Assembly (NCBI RefSeq): GCF_900537115.1 | Contig: NZ_UNRG01000002.1 | Location: forward strand, 372,591 to 436,590 | Reading direction: 5' to 3' | Origin: Arthrobacter sp. Alg241-R88 | GTDB lineage: Bacteria; Actinomycetota; Actinomycetes; Actinomycetales; Micrococcaceae | Length of the DNA stretch: 64,000 nucleotides | In this document: piece after piece, positions 45,291 through 54,427 of the stretch | How positions within the stretch are numbered: the stretch's first letter is position 1 | How the letters are laid out: every line of letters starts with the position of its first letter | Notes under the pieces: generated by a model | The model's input: the letters and a program-made list of their open reading frames with translations, nothing else | Database searches by the model: none | Told to the model about the DNA's origin: nothing | Made by a program: the position numbers and the translations under genes

Positions 45291-47417
45291 TTAGGACTGG
45301 AGGCCTGCGAGGGAGTCCTTGGCGGCCGCAGCAACTGCTTCTGCGGTGATGCCGAACTCCTGGAAGAGGCGCTTGTAGTCCGCGGAAGCGCCGTAGTGCT
45401 CAAGGCTGACGGAACGGCCGGCGTCGCCGACGAATTCCTTCCAGCCCAGGGCAAGTCCTGCCTCGACGGACACACGGGCCTTGACGGCTGCGGGGAGCAC
45501 TGACTCGCGGTAGGCGGCGTCCTGCTTGTTGAACCACTCAACGCAGGGCATCGAGACAACACGGGCGGCAATGCCTTCGGCCTGCAGGGCTTCGCGGGCC
45601 TGGACGGCCAGCTGGACCTCGGAGCCGGTGCCGATGAGGATGACGTCGGCCGGGACGGTGACGCCGTCCTTGGAAGCTTCCGCCAGCACGTAGCCGCCCT
45701 TCGCGACGCCGGCAACGGAACCGAAGGTGTCGCCGTCGGCCTCGCCCTCGCCGCGTTCCCAGGTGGGGATGTTCTGGCGGGTCAGGACGATGCCGGCCGG
45801 GTTGCTGTGGTTCTCCAGCATGGTCTTCCATGCCACGGCCACTTCGTTGGCGTCACCGGGGCGGACCACGTCCAGGCCCACGATGGCGCGCAGCGAGGCG
45901 AGCTGTTCCACCGGCTGGTGGGTGGGTCCGTCCTCGCCAAGGCCGATGGAGTCGTGCGTCCAGACGTACAGGGACGGAACACCCATCAGAGCGCCGAGGC
46001 GGATGGCGGGGCGCTGGTAGTCGCTGAAGATCAGGAACGTGCCGGAGAACGCGCGGGTCCGGCCGTGCAGGCTGATGCCGTTCACGATCGAGGCTGCGGC
46101 GTGCTCACGGATACCAAAGTGCAGGACACGGCCGTACGGGTTGCCCTTCCAGGCATCGGTCTGCTTGGACGCCGGAACGAACGACGGCGAGCCCTCGATG
46201 GTGGTGTTGTTCGACTCGGCGAGGTCGGCAGAGCCGCCCCACAGCTCCGGCAGGACCGGGCCCAGGGCGTTCAGGACCTTGCCGGAGGCGGCACGGGTGG
46301 AGACGTCCTTGCCGGCCGGGAAGACCGGAAGGGCTGCGTCAACATCATTGGGCAGTTCCTTGGCCTCGATGCGCTGCAGCAGTGCCGAGCCCTCGGGGTT
46401 GGCTGCCTGCCAGGCGTTGAAGGACTCTTCCCACTCCTTGCGGGCGGCAGCGCCGCGGTCCACGACGGCGCGGGCGTGGGCCAGGACGTCCTGGTCCACC
46501 TCGAAGGACTTGGCCGGGTCAAAGCCCAGAACCTCCTTCAGGGCTGCGACTTCCTCGGCACCAAGGGCCGAACCGTGGATCTTGCCGGTGTTCTGCTTCT
46601 TGGGGGCTGGGTAGCCGATGATGGTGCGCAGCGACACGATGGAGGGCTTGGAGGTCTCAGCCTTGGCCGCGAGGAGCGCCGAGTAGAGCTCCTGGACGTC
46701 TTCCTTGTACTCGCCGGTCTTGGTCCAGTCCACGCGCTGGACGTGCCAGCCGTAGGCTTCGTAGCGCTTCAGGACATCCTCGGTGAACGCGATGTCGGTG
46801 TCGTCCTCGATGGAGATGTGGTTCTCATCGTAGACAACAACGAGGTTGCCCAGTTCCTGGTGGCCGGCCAGCGAGGAAGCCTCGGCCGTGACGCCTTCCT
46901 GGAGGTCGCCGTCGGAGGCAATGACCCAGATGGTGTGGTCGAAGGGGCTGGTACCCGGGGCGGCGTCGGCGTCGAACAGGCCGCGCATCCGGCGCTGGGA
47001 GTAGGCAAAGCCGACGGAGGACGCAAGGCCCTGGCCCAGCGGGCCGGTGGTGATTTCCACGCCGGCAGTGTGCTTGTACTCGGGGTGGCCCGGGGTAAGT
47101 GAACCCCATGTCCGCAGCGCCTCCAGGTCCTTAAGCTCCAGGCCGTAGCCGGAAAGGAACAGCTGGATGTAAAGGGTGAGCGAGGTGTGGCCCGGGGACA
47201 GGACAAAGCGGTCACGGCCCAGCCAGTCAGGATTCCGCGGGTCGTGCCGCATCAGCTTCTGGAACAGGAGGTACGCGGCCGGCGCCAGGCTCATTGCCGT
47301 TCCCGGGTGGCCGTTGCCCACCTTCTCCACGGCATCTGCTGCCAGCACGCGGATGGTATCCACCGCGCGCTCGTCCAGGCTGGTCCAAGACAGTTCTTGC
47401 TCTTCCAAATGTGGCAC
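45291..47417 (-). CDS. tkt: Transketolase
   Basis: 708 residues, thiamine diphosphate-dependent. N-terminal [20 protein letters not shown], cofactor-binding [17 protein letters not shown]...ENHISI, and the central pyrimidine domain ([38 protein letters not shown]) are all present. First gene of the six-gene pentose phosphate operon. The frame is open far upstream (to 48068); the GTG at 47417 begins the conserved part, and AGAGAGGGG lies about 12 nt before it. A TTG at 47408 is an alternative. Confidence 0.96.
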   Translation of the reverse strand: MPHLEEQELSWTSLDERAVDTIRVLAADAVEKVGNGHPGTAMSLAPAAYLLFQKLMRHDPRNPDWLGRDRFVLSPGHTSLTLYIQLFLSGYGLELKDLEALRTWGSLTPGHPEYKHTAGVEITTGPLGQGLASSVGFAYSQRRMRGLFDADAAPGTSPFDHTIWVIASDGDLQEGVTAEASSLAGHQELGNLVVVYDENHISIEDDTDIAFTEDVLKRYEAYGWHVQRVDWTKTGEYKEDVQELYSALLAAKAETSKPSIVSLRTIIGYPAPKKQNTGKIHGSALGAEEVAALKEVLGFDPAKSFEVDQDVLAHARAVVDRGAAARKEWEESFNAWQAANPEGSALLQRIEAKELPNDVDAALPVFPAGKDVSTRAASGKVLNALGPVLPELWGGSADLAESNNTTIEGSPSFVPASKQTDAWKGNPYGRVLHFGIREHAAASIVNGISLHGRTRAFSGTFLIFSDYQRPAIRLGALMGVPSLYVWTHDSIGLGEDGPTHQPVEQLASLRAIVGLDVVRPGDANEVAVAWKTMLENHSNPAGIVLTRQNIPTWERGEGEADGDTFGSVAGVAKGGYVLAEASKDGVTVPADVILIGTGSEVQLAVQAREALQAEGIAARVVSMPCVEWFNKQDAAYRESVLPAAVKARVSVEAGLALGWKEFVGDAGRSVSLEHYGASADYKRLFQEFGITAEAVAAAAKDSLAGLQS

Positions 47418-47632
47418 GAAAACCGGGCCCCTCTCTGTGCTGATGGCAGATGGCACACCGGATCCGTTTGGAGGCACGCTGTGTGGCGCCCGCTGCGGTG
47501 TGTACCAGCCGTTCACCATCGAAACGTTGATCTTTTCACTCAGCCACTGGCCAGTCCGGGAATGCGTTTTCCACTGCTTCCTTGCTGCGTGCTGATCTGG
47601 TGACAGCTTAGCTCTATTCCACTCTACGGGCG

Positions 47633-47665
47633 GCCGAAATCTCACGTTTTGGACGCAATTTCGGC
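47633..47665. repeat. Inverted repeat in the tkt-ctaB promoter region
   Basis: GCCGAAAT (47633-47640) and ATTTCGGC (47658-47665) are perfect inverted arms around 17 nt. It lies upstream of the likely tkt promoter, so it may be an operator for a dimeric regulator. No regulator is recognised. Confidence 0.4.
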
Positions 47666-47768
47666 TTATATGAATCCTTCTGAAGTGAGGTTGAGTTAAT
47701 CTGCTCGAATCGATGCGCGAGCGATCACCAGCACCAAATGACGGGCCGTTGGGAGGGGACCGGCACGG

Positions 47769-47774
47769 TATGAT
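47769..47774 (+). promoter_or_regulatory. -10 element (TATGAT) of ctaB
   Basis: TATGAT is one mismatch from consensus. It would give a leader of about 100 nt to the ATG at 47881. The -35 is unclear. Confidence 0.5.
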
Positions 47775-47880
47775 ATTTGGAGGCCGGCGCCGGGTGGCGG
47801 ACCTTTTTAGCTCCCGCGACTCCCGGCCATGGCGAGGATCGGTGATTACGGTTCCGCCGGCGCCCCGACGGGCGGGCCTC

Positions 47881-48882
47881 ATGACACAGCTGGACAGCCA
47901 GACAGAACTGCCAACAGAACGGGTGACTGCCACCGTGAGCACAACAGATACGCCGCTGAACGCATCCCGGGCAACAAGCGCCGGGATTGCCCGTAAGGCC
48001 AAGGCGTATCTTGCCCTCACCAAGCCCCGCGTGATTGAGCTGCTCCTCGTGAGCACCCTTCCCACCATGATCTATGCGGAGCGCGGCTTTCCCTCGATCG
48101 GGCTCATCCTCGCCACGCTGGTGGGCGGCGCCTTCGCCGCCGGCAGCGCCGGAGCGTTCAACTGCTACATCGACCGCGACATCGACAAGCTGATGCACCG
48201 GACCGAAAACCGTCCGCTGGTTACCGGTGAGGTAACGCCGCGCGAAGCGCTGGTCTTCTCCTGGCTCCTGGGCGCGGCCGCCATCGCCATCCTCTGGTTC
48301 GGAGCCAATCCGCTGTCCGCCTGGCTGGGGCTGGGGGCCATCTTCTTCTATGTGGTGATCTACACGATCATCCTTAAGCGGCGTACCGCGCAGAATATCG
48401 TGTGGGGCGGCGCTGCAGGCTGCTTCCCGGTGCTGATTGCCTGGGCGGCTGTCACCAACTCGGTGGAATGGCCGGCCGTGATTCTCTTTATGGTGATTTT
48501 CCTCTGGACGCCTCCGCACTACTGGCCCCTGTCCATGCGCTATGGCGAGGACTACCGCAACGCCAAGGTCCCCATGCTCGGAGCCATCGCCGGCGCCAAA
48601 GTGGTCTCCGTTCAGGTGGTCCTGTACGCGTGGGCCATGGTGGCCTGCTCATTGCTGATGATTCCCGCCGGCGGAGCGGGCTGGGTCTACACCGCCACCG
48701 CCGTCCTGGCAGGCGCCTGGTTCCTCTACGAGTCCCATTCCCTGTACAACCGGGCCCAGCGCGAGGACATCTCCGACAAACGGGCCATGAAGGTCTTCCA
48801 CGGCTCCATCAGCTACCTCACCCTGCTTTTCATTGCCCTGGCGGTTGATCCGTTCATCGGGCCGGCGGTCATGGCAGGCTAA
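47881..48882 (+). CDS. ctaB: Protohaem IX farnesyltransferase (haem O synthase)
   Basis: 333 residues, UbiA family, with about nine membrane helices. It adds a farnesyl group to haem b, making haem O. The first Asp-rich motif is [20 protein letters not shown], and the conserved [18 protein letters not shown] opens the domain. Later conserved block: [19 protein letters not shown]. Start is uncertain: ATG 47881 is used; a GTG at 47935 would remove 18 non-conserved residues. CtaA, the next enzyme of the pathway, lies 3 kb downstream on the other strand. Confidence 0.95.
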   Translation: MTQLDSQTELPTERVTATVSTTDTPLNASRATSAGIARKAKAYLALTKPRVIELLLVSTLPTMIYAERGFPSIGLILATLVGGAFAAGSAGAFNCYIDRDIDKLMHRTENRPLVTGEVTPREALVFSWLLGAAAIAILWFGANPLSAWLGLGAIFFYVVIYTIILKRRTAQNIVWGGAAGCFPVLIAWAAVTNSVEWPAVILFMVIFLWTPPHYWPLSMRYGEDYRNAKVPMLGAIAGAKVVSVQVVLYAWAMVACSLLMIPAGGAGWVYTATAVLAGAWFLYESHSLYNRAQREDISDKRAMKVFHGSISYLTLLFIALAVDPFIGPAVMAG

Positions 48883-48902
48883 CGACGCCGTCCTGCCGCA
48901 CA

Positions 48903-48937
48903 TCAAGCCTCTCCCGGTTCTGCCGGGGGAGGCTTGA
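48903..48937 (+). terminator. Terminator after ctaB
   Basis: A 15-bp stem with one G-U pair (48903-48917 with 48923-48937) and a 5-nt loop TTCTG. No T-run. Confidence 0.75.
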
Positions 48938-48982
48938 CCCGTTAAGGAGTCCGGTAAGTGTGGAAAGCGGCAGGGGGAACAC

Positions 48983-49012
48983 TTGACATCTCATATGACA
49001 GATATGTCATAT
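48983..49012 (+). promoter_or_regulatory. TTGACA -35 with an adjacent 20-bp palindrome upstream of the SulP-CA gene
   Basis: A consensus TTGACA lies at 48983-48988. Four bases later begins ATATGACA-N4-TGTCATAT (48993-49012), a perfect 8-bp dyad covering the spacer and the likely -10 area (a poor match such as TCATAT). Such placement fits a repressor operator. Another -10-like TATTCT is at 49051. The regulator is not identified. Confidence 0.6.
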
Positions 49013-49090
49013 TGCTCACTTTAGTCTGTCACCGCTCGTGACCGCCTGGTTATTCTGGGAAGGATCCTGCCCGCGAGCGAAGGAAAATCC

Positions 49091-51442
49091 ATGGCACAGG
49101 CACCTGATCCCTCTACTGTCCCAGCTGCAATCCACGGTCCGCCGCCGTCCGGAAGGGACGGCAGGAAACGCCGGCGTCCGGGCGTCTTCAGCCATCCCGG
49201 GGCCGACGTCCCGGCTTCACTGGTGGTGTTCCTCGTTGCACTGCCGCTCTCGCTGGGCATCGCCGCAGCGTCCGGCGCGCCCGTCATGGCCGGCCTCATT
49301 GCCGCCGCCGTGGGCGGCATCGTAGCGGGCAGCCTGGGCGGGTCACCCCTTCAGGTGAGCGGCCCCGCCGCGGGCCTCACCGTCGTCGTCGCCGGGCTCG
49401 TCCAGGAGTTCGGCTGGCAGGTCACGTGCGCAATTACCGCAGCTGCCGGCGTCGTGCAGCTGCTGCTTGGTATCAGCCGGGTGGGGCGGGCAGCGCTGGC
49501 CGTCTCTCCCGTGGTGGTCAAAGCGATGCTGGCCGGCATTGGCATCACCATCATCCTGCAGCAGGTCCGGGTCCTGCTCGGTGACCAGCCGGCCGGTTCC
49601 GCCCTCGACAACCTGCTGGCGTTGCCTGCAGCCATCACCAACGTCGAACTGCACGCCGCACTGCTTGGGCTGACCGTCGTGGTGATCCTCCTTGCCTGGA
49701 AGCACCTTCCGGCTGCGGTGCGGCGGATCCCCGGGCCACTGGCTGCCGTCGCCGCCGGCACCGCACTCTCCGTCGCCTTTGCCCCGGGAGTTGAGCGGAT
49801 CTCCTTCACGGGGTCGATTTTCGACGCCGTCGCGTTGCCTCAGCTGCCGGAAGGCAACTGGCGTGCCGTCGCCTTCGCCGTTATTTCGATGGCACTTATT
49901 GCCAGCATCGAGTCACTGCTCTCCGCCGTCGCCGTGGACAAGATGCAGAGCGGCCCCCGCACCAACCTGAACCGGGAGCTGGTGGGTCAGGGGGCGGCCA
50001 ACATTGTTTCCGGGTCGCTCGGCGGGCTGCCGGTAACGGGAGTTATTGTCCGCAGCGCCACCAACGTGGAGGCCGGCGCGGCAACCCGCCTGTCCGCCGT
50101 CCTGCACGGCGTGTGGGTCCTGGCTTTCTCCGCCCTGTTCGCCGGACTGATCCAGCTGATCCCGCTGTCCGTCCTGGCCGGCCTGCTGGTGATGATCGGC
50201 GCGCGCCTGATCAAGGTGGCCGACATCAGGACGAGCCTCCGCACGGGGGATCTCCTGATCTACGCGGTGACACTCCTTTGTGTTGTGTTCCTGAACCTCC
50301 TCGAGGGCGTCATGATCGGGCTGGCTCTGGCGGCGGCCAGCGTGCTGTGGCGCGTGCTGCGGGCGGCAGTGCAATCCCATCGGCCCGCCTCGCCGTCGGA
50401 CGCCTGGCGGGTCACCATCGGCGGGTCCTGCAGCTTCTTTGCCCTGCCGAAACTCAACCGGGTCCTGCATGCCGTTCCGGCCGGAGTGAACGTGGTGGTG
50501 GAGTTGAATGCGGACTACGTGGACCACGCATTCCGCGAGGCCCTGCTCGCCTGGCAGCACCAGCATGAGGCGGCCGGCGGGACAGTCTCCCTTGAGGAAC
50601 ACGGAAACACGCTGTTCCAGGACGCGGCAGATCAGGCGCCCAAACGCCAGGAAGCACGGGAGCTTCCGCTGCCCCCAAGGGCCTTCTGGCAAGACCTTGC
50701 AGGTTCACAGGACCCGGGAGGTGAAGCCGGGGACCACGTGGGGGAAGGCTCACGTCCGCTGCAACCGCTCCTGCTGGGCATCGACAAGTATCACCGCCGC
50801 TTCGCGGACCAGGTCCGTCCGCTGGTCCAGGACCTGGCGAACAGCCAGAACCCGGACACCCTGTTCGTGGCCTGCGTGGACTCGCGGGTGAACCCGAACC
50901 TGATTACCAGCAGCGGCCCGGGTGACCTGCTGACCCTGCGGAATATCGGCAACGTGGTGTGCCACGACGGCCAGGATGCCTCGATCGACTCAGCCCTGTC
51001 CTTCGCCGTGAAAGGCTTGGCCGTGGAGTCGATCGTCATCTGCGGGCACTCCAACTGCGGTGCCATGAAAGCCCTGATCGACGACGCCAGTGGCAAGGGA
51101 AACCCTTCCCTTGGTGCCGGGTTCGACGCCTGGCTGGACCACGCGCGGCCAAGCTACCGGGAGCTGTTGACGGACCATCCGGTGGCATTGGCTGCCGCTG
51201 CAGCCGGCTACAGCCGGCAGGACCAGTTGGCGATGGTTAATGTGGCCGTGCAGCTGGGCAAGCTGGAAAACCATCCGGTGGTGGGCCCGGCACTTGCCTG
51301 CGGCAGCGTACAGGCGACGGGCCTGTTCTACGACATCGCCACGGCCCGGGTGTTGCTGGTGGAACCGGCCGGCATCCAGTTCCTCGACCCGGCCCAGGCC
51401 GCCCCACGGCTGCCTGCCCCCGCAGGGACGCCTGCAGGCTGA
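49091..51442 (+). CDS. SulP-type anion transporter fused to beta-carbonic anhydrase
   Basis: 783 residues in three parts. Residues about 35-430 are a SulP/SLC26 transporter with ten or more membrane helices (HPGADVPASLVVFLVALPLSLGIA, SGPAAGLTVVVAGLVQEFG). About 440-520 is a STAS-like cytoplasmic domain. About 560-770 is a beta-class carbonic anhydrase with Zn ligands Cys595, His653 and Cys656 and the Asp597-Arg599 pair (ACVDSRVNPN, ICGHSNCGAM). The likely role is uptake of bicarbonate or another anion coupled to CO2/HCO3- conversion. Mycobacterial Rv3273 has the same fusion. GAAGGA precedes the ATG. It is monocistronic. Confidence 0.95.
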   Translation: MAQAPDPSTVPAAIHGPPPSGRDGRKRRRPGVFSHPGADVPASLVVFLVALPLSLGIAAASGAPVMAGLIAAAVGGIVAGSLGGSPLQVSGPAAGLTVVVAGLVQEFGWQVTCAITAAAGVVQLLLGISRVGRAALAVSPVVVKAMLAGIGITIILQQVRVLLGDQPAGSALDNLLALPAAITNVELHAALLGLTVVVILLAWKHLPAAVRRIPGPLAAVAAGTALSVAFAPGVERISFTGSIFDAVALPQLPEGNWRAVAFAVISMALIASIESLLSAVAVDKMQSGPRTNLNRELVGQGAANIVSGSLGGLPVTGVIVRSATNVEAGAATRLSAVLHGVWVLAFSALFAGLIQLIPLSVLAGLLVMIGARLIKVADIRTSLRTGDLLIYAVTLLCVVFLNLLEGVMIGLALAAASVLWRVLRAAVQSHRPASPSDAWRVTIGGSCSFFALPKLNRVLHAVPAGVNVVVELNADYVDHAFREALLAWQHQHEAAGGTVSLEEHGNTLFQDAADQAPKRQEARELPLPPRAFWQDLAGSQDPGGEAGDHVGEGSRPLQPLLLGIDKYHRRFADQVRPLVQDLANSQNPDTLFVACVDSRVNPNLITSSGPGDLLTLRNIGNVVCHDGQDASIDSALSFAVKGLAVESIVICGHSNCGAMKALIDDASGKGNPSLGAGFDAWLDHARPSYRELLTDHPVALAAAAAGYSRQDQLAMVNVAVQLGKLENHPVVGPALACGSVQATGLFYDIATARVLLVEPAGIQFLDPAQAAPRLPAPAGTPAG

Positions 51443-51488
51443 CCAGGAGGAAGCAGGCTTGGCATTGCAGATTGGGAAGCGGGGGGAA

Positions 51489-52433
51489 CTACGCCACGGG
51501 GCTGGACCGGGCGACGTCCCAGGCGTTGGTTGCAGCCACCATCAGCAAAGCGGCCCCCAGCATATGGGCGGCGACCAGCAGTGCGGGAATGCCGTTGTAG
51601 TACTGGGTGAAGCCGATGACGGCCTGAAGGAGCGTCACGCCCAGCAGACCCAGGACGGCGGTGCGGAAGGACCCCTTGATCCGGCGCAGGAAAACCAGCG
51701 CGAGTGCCACCAGGGTTCCAGCGGTGATGAGGTAGGCGGGAACGGCGTGGATGTGGGAGAACAGGTCCCAGTCCAGCCCGTTCCGGGGAGCGTCGGCGTC
51801 GCCCGCGTGCGGACCAGCCCCGGTCACCACCACACCGAGCATCACGGCAAGCGCGGAGAAGAGCGCAACGGCGGCCGTCACCGGACGCATGATGCCCGGC
51901 AGGGCGGCGTGGGCGACGGTCCGGAACCGGCCCGTCCGGCCAAAGGCACGGTTCACCAGCAGCGTGGCGAACACCACCAGCGCCATGGAGACCAGGAAGT
52001 GCAGGCCCACCACCCAGGGGTTGAGGTTGGTCAGCACCGTGATGCCGCCGATCACGGCCTGGGCCGGGATGCTGGCCAGCAGCCCCAGTGCCAGCAGGAA
52101 GAGGTCCCGGCGCTCCTTGCGCAGATTCCACAGGTACACCAGCATCAGGGCTGCGACGGCGGCAAGGGCGAAGGTGAGGAGCCGGTTGCCGAATTCGATG
52201 AACCCGTGGATGCCCATTTCCGGCGTGTTCACCAGGGACGTGTCCGTGCAGCGCGGCCAGGTGGGACAGCCCAGGCCGGATGCCGTCAGCCGCACCGCAC
52301 CGCCGGTGACCACCAGGAGGGTCTGGCCGATCAGGGAGGCAACCGCCAGGCGGCGGACCCGGACGTCCACGGTGCGGGGCAGCCGCGACGACAGGCGGTT
52401 AACAAACTGGGGGAGGCGTGCGGCCGTGCTCAC
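51489..52433 (-). CDS. ctaA: Haem A synthase, CtaA/Cox15 family
   Basis: 314 residues with eight membrane helices in two four-helix bundles. It oxidises haem O to haem A for cytochrome oxidase. The extracellular Cys pair of the B. subtilis type is present (GLGCPTWPRC). Haem ligand candidates are His in IHGFIEFGNR, VGLHFLVS, HIHAVPAY and AAHMLGAAL. The frame extends to 52520, but the preceding permease gene ends at 52441 and the GTG at 52433 starts normal sequence. It follows the ABC permease by 7 nt, so it is the last gene of that operon. Confidence 0.93.
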   Translation of the reverse strand: MSTAARLPQFVNRLSSRLPRTVDVRVRRLAVASLIGQTLLVVTGGAVRLTASGLGCPTWPRCTDTSLVNTPEMGIHGFIEFGNRLLTFALAAVAALMLVYLWNLRKERRDLFLLALGLLASIPAQAVIGGITVLTNLNPWVVGLHFLVSMALVVFATLLVNRAFGRTGRFRTVAHAALPGIMRPVTAAVALFSALAVMLGVVVTGAGPHAGDADAPRNGLDWDLFSHIHAVPAYLITAGTLVALALVFLRRIKGSFRTAVLGLLGVTLLQAVIGFTQYYNGIPALLVAAHMLGAALLMVAATNAWDVARSSPVA

Positions 52434-52440
52434 GGATATC

Positions 52441-53262
52441 TCAATTCCACTTGAACCAACGGATGGCTGCTGCCCCGGCAATGACGGTCCACAGCAGCAG
52501 GATGAGGGTGGCGCCGCCATTCAGCGTGCCGGTAAGGAAAGCCTCCCGCAGGGATTCACCCAGTGCGCCGGAGGGCAGGAACTCCACCATTGCCTGGGCG
52601 CCGGCAGGCAGGCGTTCCGCCGGGAGGACGATTCCGCCCAGGGCGCCCAGCAGGATCCAGAGTAGGTTCGTGATGGCGAGCGTGGCTTCAGGCCGGACGG
52701 TCCCGGCCACCAGCAGGCCCAGTGCGGTAAACGCCGCGGCGCCCAGTGCCAGGAGGAACAGGGCGGGCATCCAGGCGAATGCCTGCGGCTGCCATCCCAA
52801 CGACAGGGCCACCACAGTGACCACAACCACCTGCAGGCAGAGGACGGCCAGGACCGAAAGCGCCTTGCCGGCGATCAGGCCCCCGCGTCCCAGGGGAGTA
52901 GTGGAAAGGAAACGCAGCACGCCATAACGCCTGTCGAAGCCGGTGGCGATGCCCTGGCCTGTGAATGCCGTGGACATAGCGCAAAGGGCCAGGATCCCGG
53001 GTACGGCAACGTCAATGCGGCTGGCCCCCATCCCGTCCAGGAACGGCGTCACGGTCAGTCCGACAAGCGCCAGGAGCGGCAGCACTACTGCCAGGATCAG
53101 CTGCTCGCCGTTCCGGAGCATGGCCAGGGACTCGTACTTGCCCTGCAGCAGAACACGGCGCAGCAGGGAAGCAGGATCCTGCCGGCCGGAAACGCCGCCC
53201 AGGGTGGTGCCTGGACCATTGCCTGGAGTGGCACCGGCAGCGCCCGATGCTGATCCGTTCAT
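52441..53262 (-). CDS. ABC-2 type transporter permease
   Basis: 273 residues with about six membrane helices (for example LAVVLPLLALVGLTVTPFL and ALSVLAVLCLQVVVVTVVALSL), the layout of ABC-2 export permeases. The N-terminus is a short cytoplasmic Gly/Ala-rich stretch. It overlaps the ATPase gene by 4 nt and is followed by ctaA 7 nt later. Role unknown: export of a drug, lipid or haem-related compound is possible given the ctaA link, but not shown. Confidence 0.87.
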   Translation of the reverse strand: MNGSASGAAGATPGNGPGTTLGGVSGRQDPASLLRRVLLQGKYESLAMLRNGEQLILAVVLPLLALVGLTVTPFLDGMGASRIDVAVPGILALCAMSTAFTGQGIATGFDRRYGVLRFLSTTPLGRGGLIAGKALSVLAVLCLQVVVVTVVALSLGWQPQAFAWMPALFLLALGAAAFTALGLLVAGTVRPEATLAITNLLWILLGALGGIVLPAERLPAGAQAMVEFLPSGALGESLREAFLTGTLNGGATLILLLWTVIAGAAAIRWFKWN

Positions 53263-54221
53263 CGGATGTCCTTTCCCGAAATATCCAGAAAGACGTCTTC
53301 AAGGCTACGCGCCTGCAGGGTCATGGAGGCCGGCATGATGTTATGCGTTTCCCACCACCGCGCCAGTGCTGCGAGGTGGCCCGGAGTCAGGCTGCCCGTA
53401 ACGGAGTAGCTGCCCGCGCGGGTCTCGGAGACGGCAATGCCGGCCGGCAGGAGCCCGGCAAAATCCAGCCCTGGATGCGCCTCGAACTCGAGCGTACGGA
53501 TGTGCTCCGTTTCTACGGCAGGACTGCGCTGGAGCAGTTCCTGGACCGTGCCCTCGGCCACGTTGCGGCCGCCGTCGATGATGTAAACGTAGTCGGCCAG
53601 CCGCTGGGCGTCGTCCATCAGGTGCGTGGTGAGGATGATGCCCATCCCGGCATCGCGCAGCTCGGAAATGAGGTTGAACACCAGCTGGCGGGACTGCGGA
53701 TCCAGGCCGGCGCTGGGCTCGTCGAGGAACAGGACTTCCGGCCGGCCGATCAGCGCAGCGGCAAGGGCCAGGCGCTGCTTCTGCCCGCCGGAGAGCCGCC
53801 GGACGGTGGTCCGGCTGAACGCGCCGATGCCCAGGCGCTCAATCAGGTCATCCACGGGCCAGGGCCGTGCATAGAGTCCGGCAATGTGCCGCAGCAAGGG
53901 AACAGGCCTGGACGACGGCGGCAGCCCGCCGTCCTGAAGCATCACGCCTACGCGGGAGCGCAGCTCCGCCCCTGCCGTTGCGGGGTCCTGGCCCAACAGG
54001 GAGATTGTGCCGCCGCTTCTTTTTTGAAGGCCTTGGGCACATTCAAGCGTGGTGGTTTTCCCGGCACCATTGGCGCCCAGGAGGGCGGTGACCTGGCCGC
54101 GCTCAGCGACAAGGGAGACCCCGCTCACCACCCGGAGCATTTTTCCGTCCAGGCTTGCAAGCGGGCCTACATCCTTAACTAGCCCGCTGATGGACAGAAC
54201 CGGGGATTGGGGGGATCGCAC
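53259..54221 (-). CDS. ABC transporter ATP-binding protein (ABC-2 exporter)
   Basis: 320 residues with one ATPase domain. Walker A is GANGAGKTTT, signature LSGGQKQRLALAAAL, Walker B VLFLDEPSAGLD, switch TTHLMDDAQRLADYV, with a C-terminal extension of about 90 residues common in the drug-export DrrA-like branch. It pairs with the permease downstream (4-nt overlap). The GTG at 54221 has TAGAAT 6 nt upstream, so its mRNA is probably leaderless. Confidence 0.9.
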   Translation of the reverse strand: MRSPQSPVLSISGLVKDVGPLASLDGKMLRVVSGVSLVAERGQVTALLGANGAGKTTTLECAQGLQKRSGGTISLLGQDPATAGAELRSRVGVMLQDGGLPPSSRPVPLLRHIAGLYARPWPVDDLIERLGIGAFSRTTVRRLSGGQKQRLALAAALIGRPEVLFLDEPSAGLDPQSRQLVFNLISELRDAGMGIILTTHLMDDAQRLADYVYIIDGGRNVAEGTVQELLQRSPAVETEHIRTLEFEAHPGLDFAGLLPAGIAVSETRAGSYSVTGSLTPGHLAALARWWETHNIMPASMTLQARSLEDVFLDISGKDIR

Positions 54222-54227
54222 CCGAAT

Positions 54228-54233
54228 ATTCTA
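54228..54233 (-). promoter_or_regulatory. -10 element (TAGAAT) for the ABC-2/ctaA operon
   Basis: Read on the minus strand, TAGAAT ends 6 nt before the GTG at 54221. Confidence 0.6.
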
Positions 54234-54286
54234 CGGGATGTAGTATTTTCCGACGTCCTTCGACGGCGCGGGAGGAACCTCCACGG

Positions 54287-54345
54287 GTTTTTGTCCAGAT
54301 ATGCGGACTTCCGTCGTGGCCAGGCCTGCATACGTGGACAAAAAC
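54287..54345. repeat. Large imperfect dyad between the ABC-2 operon and sufR
   Basis: GTTTTTGTCCA (54287-54297) and TGGACAAAAAC (54335-54345) are perfect 11-bp inverted arms. After a 2x2 internal loop, TATGCGG (54300-54306) pairs with CTGCATA (54326-54332) with one G-U pair, giving about 18 bp in all and a 19-nt loop. The arms are A/T-rich within a GC-rich genome. It lies between divergent genes, so it is not an ordinary terminator. It may be a REP/MITE-like element or an operator. Confidence 0.65.
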
Positions 54346-54427
54346 TCCGAGGGCCCGGGTTGCTCAGGTCAGCCTGCCCTTACTGGAGCGAGGGAGTAAA
54401 TTACGACATGATTGTGTTGTGTATTCC

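Larger units (their letters stand above)
47418..47880. other. Divergent intergenic region between tkt and ctaB
   Basis: About 460 nt with no convincing gene, although both flanking frames stay open into it. It holds the ctaB -10 (47769), an 8-bp inverted repeat (47633-47665) and, on the minus strand, TAGAGT and TAAGCT hexamers around 47600-47630 that could start tkt transcription. Confidence 0.6.

Noticed and set aside
47418..48068. N-terminal extension of transketolase by up to 217 codons
   Set aside because: The added sequence is Arg/Ser-rich, crosses ctaB on the other strand and is not transketolase-like. Conserved sequence begins near the GTG at 47417.
54401..54427. SufR operator just upstream of sufR (ACATGATTGT and nearby TGTGTTGTGT)
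   Set aside because: The dyad has only 3-bp arms. It does not match the ACACT-N5-TGTGA site I recall for mycobacterial SufR.
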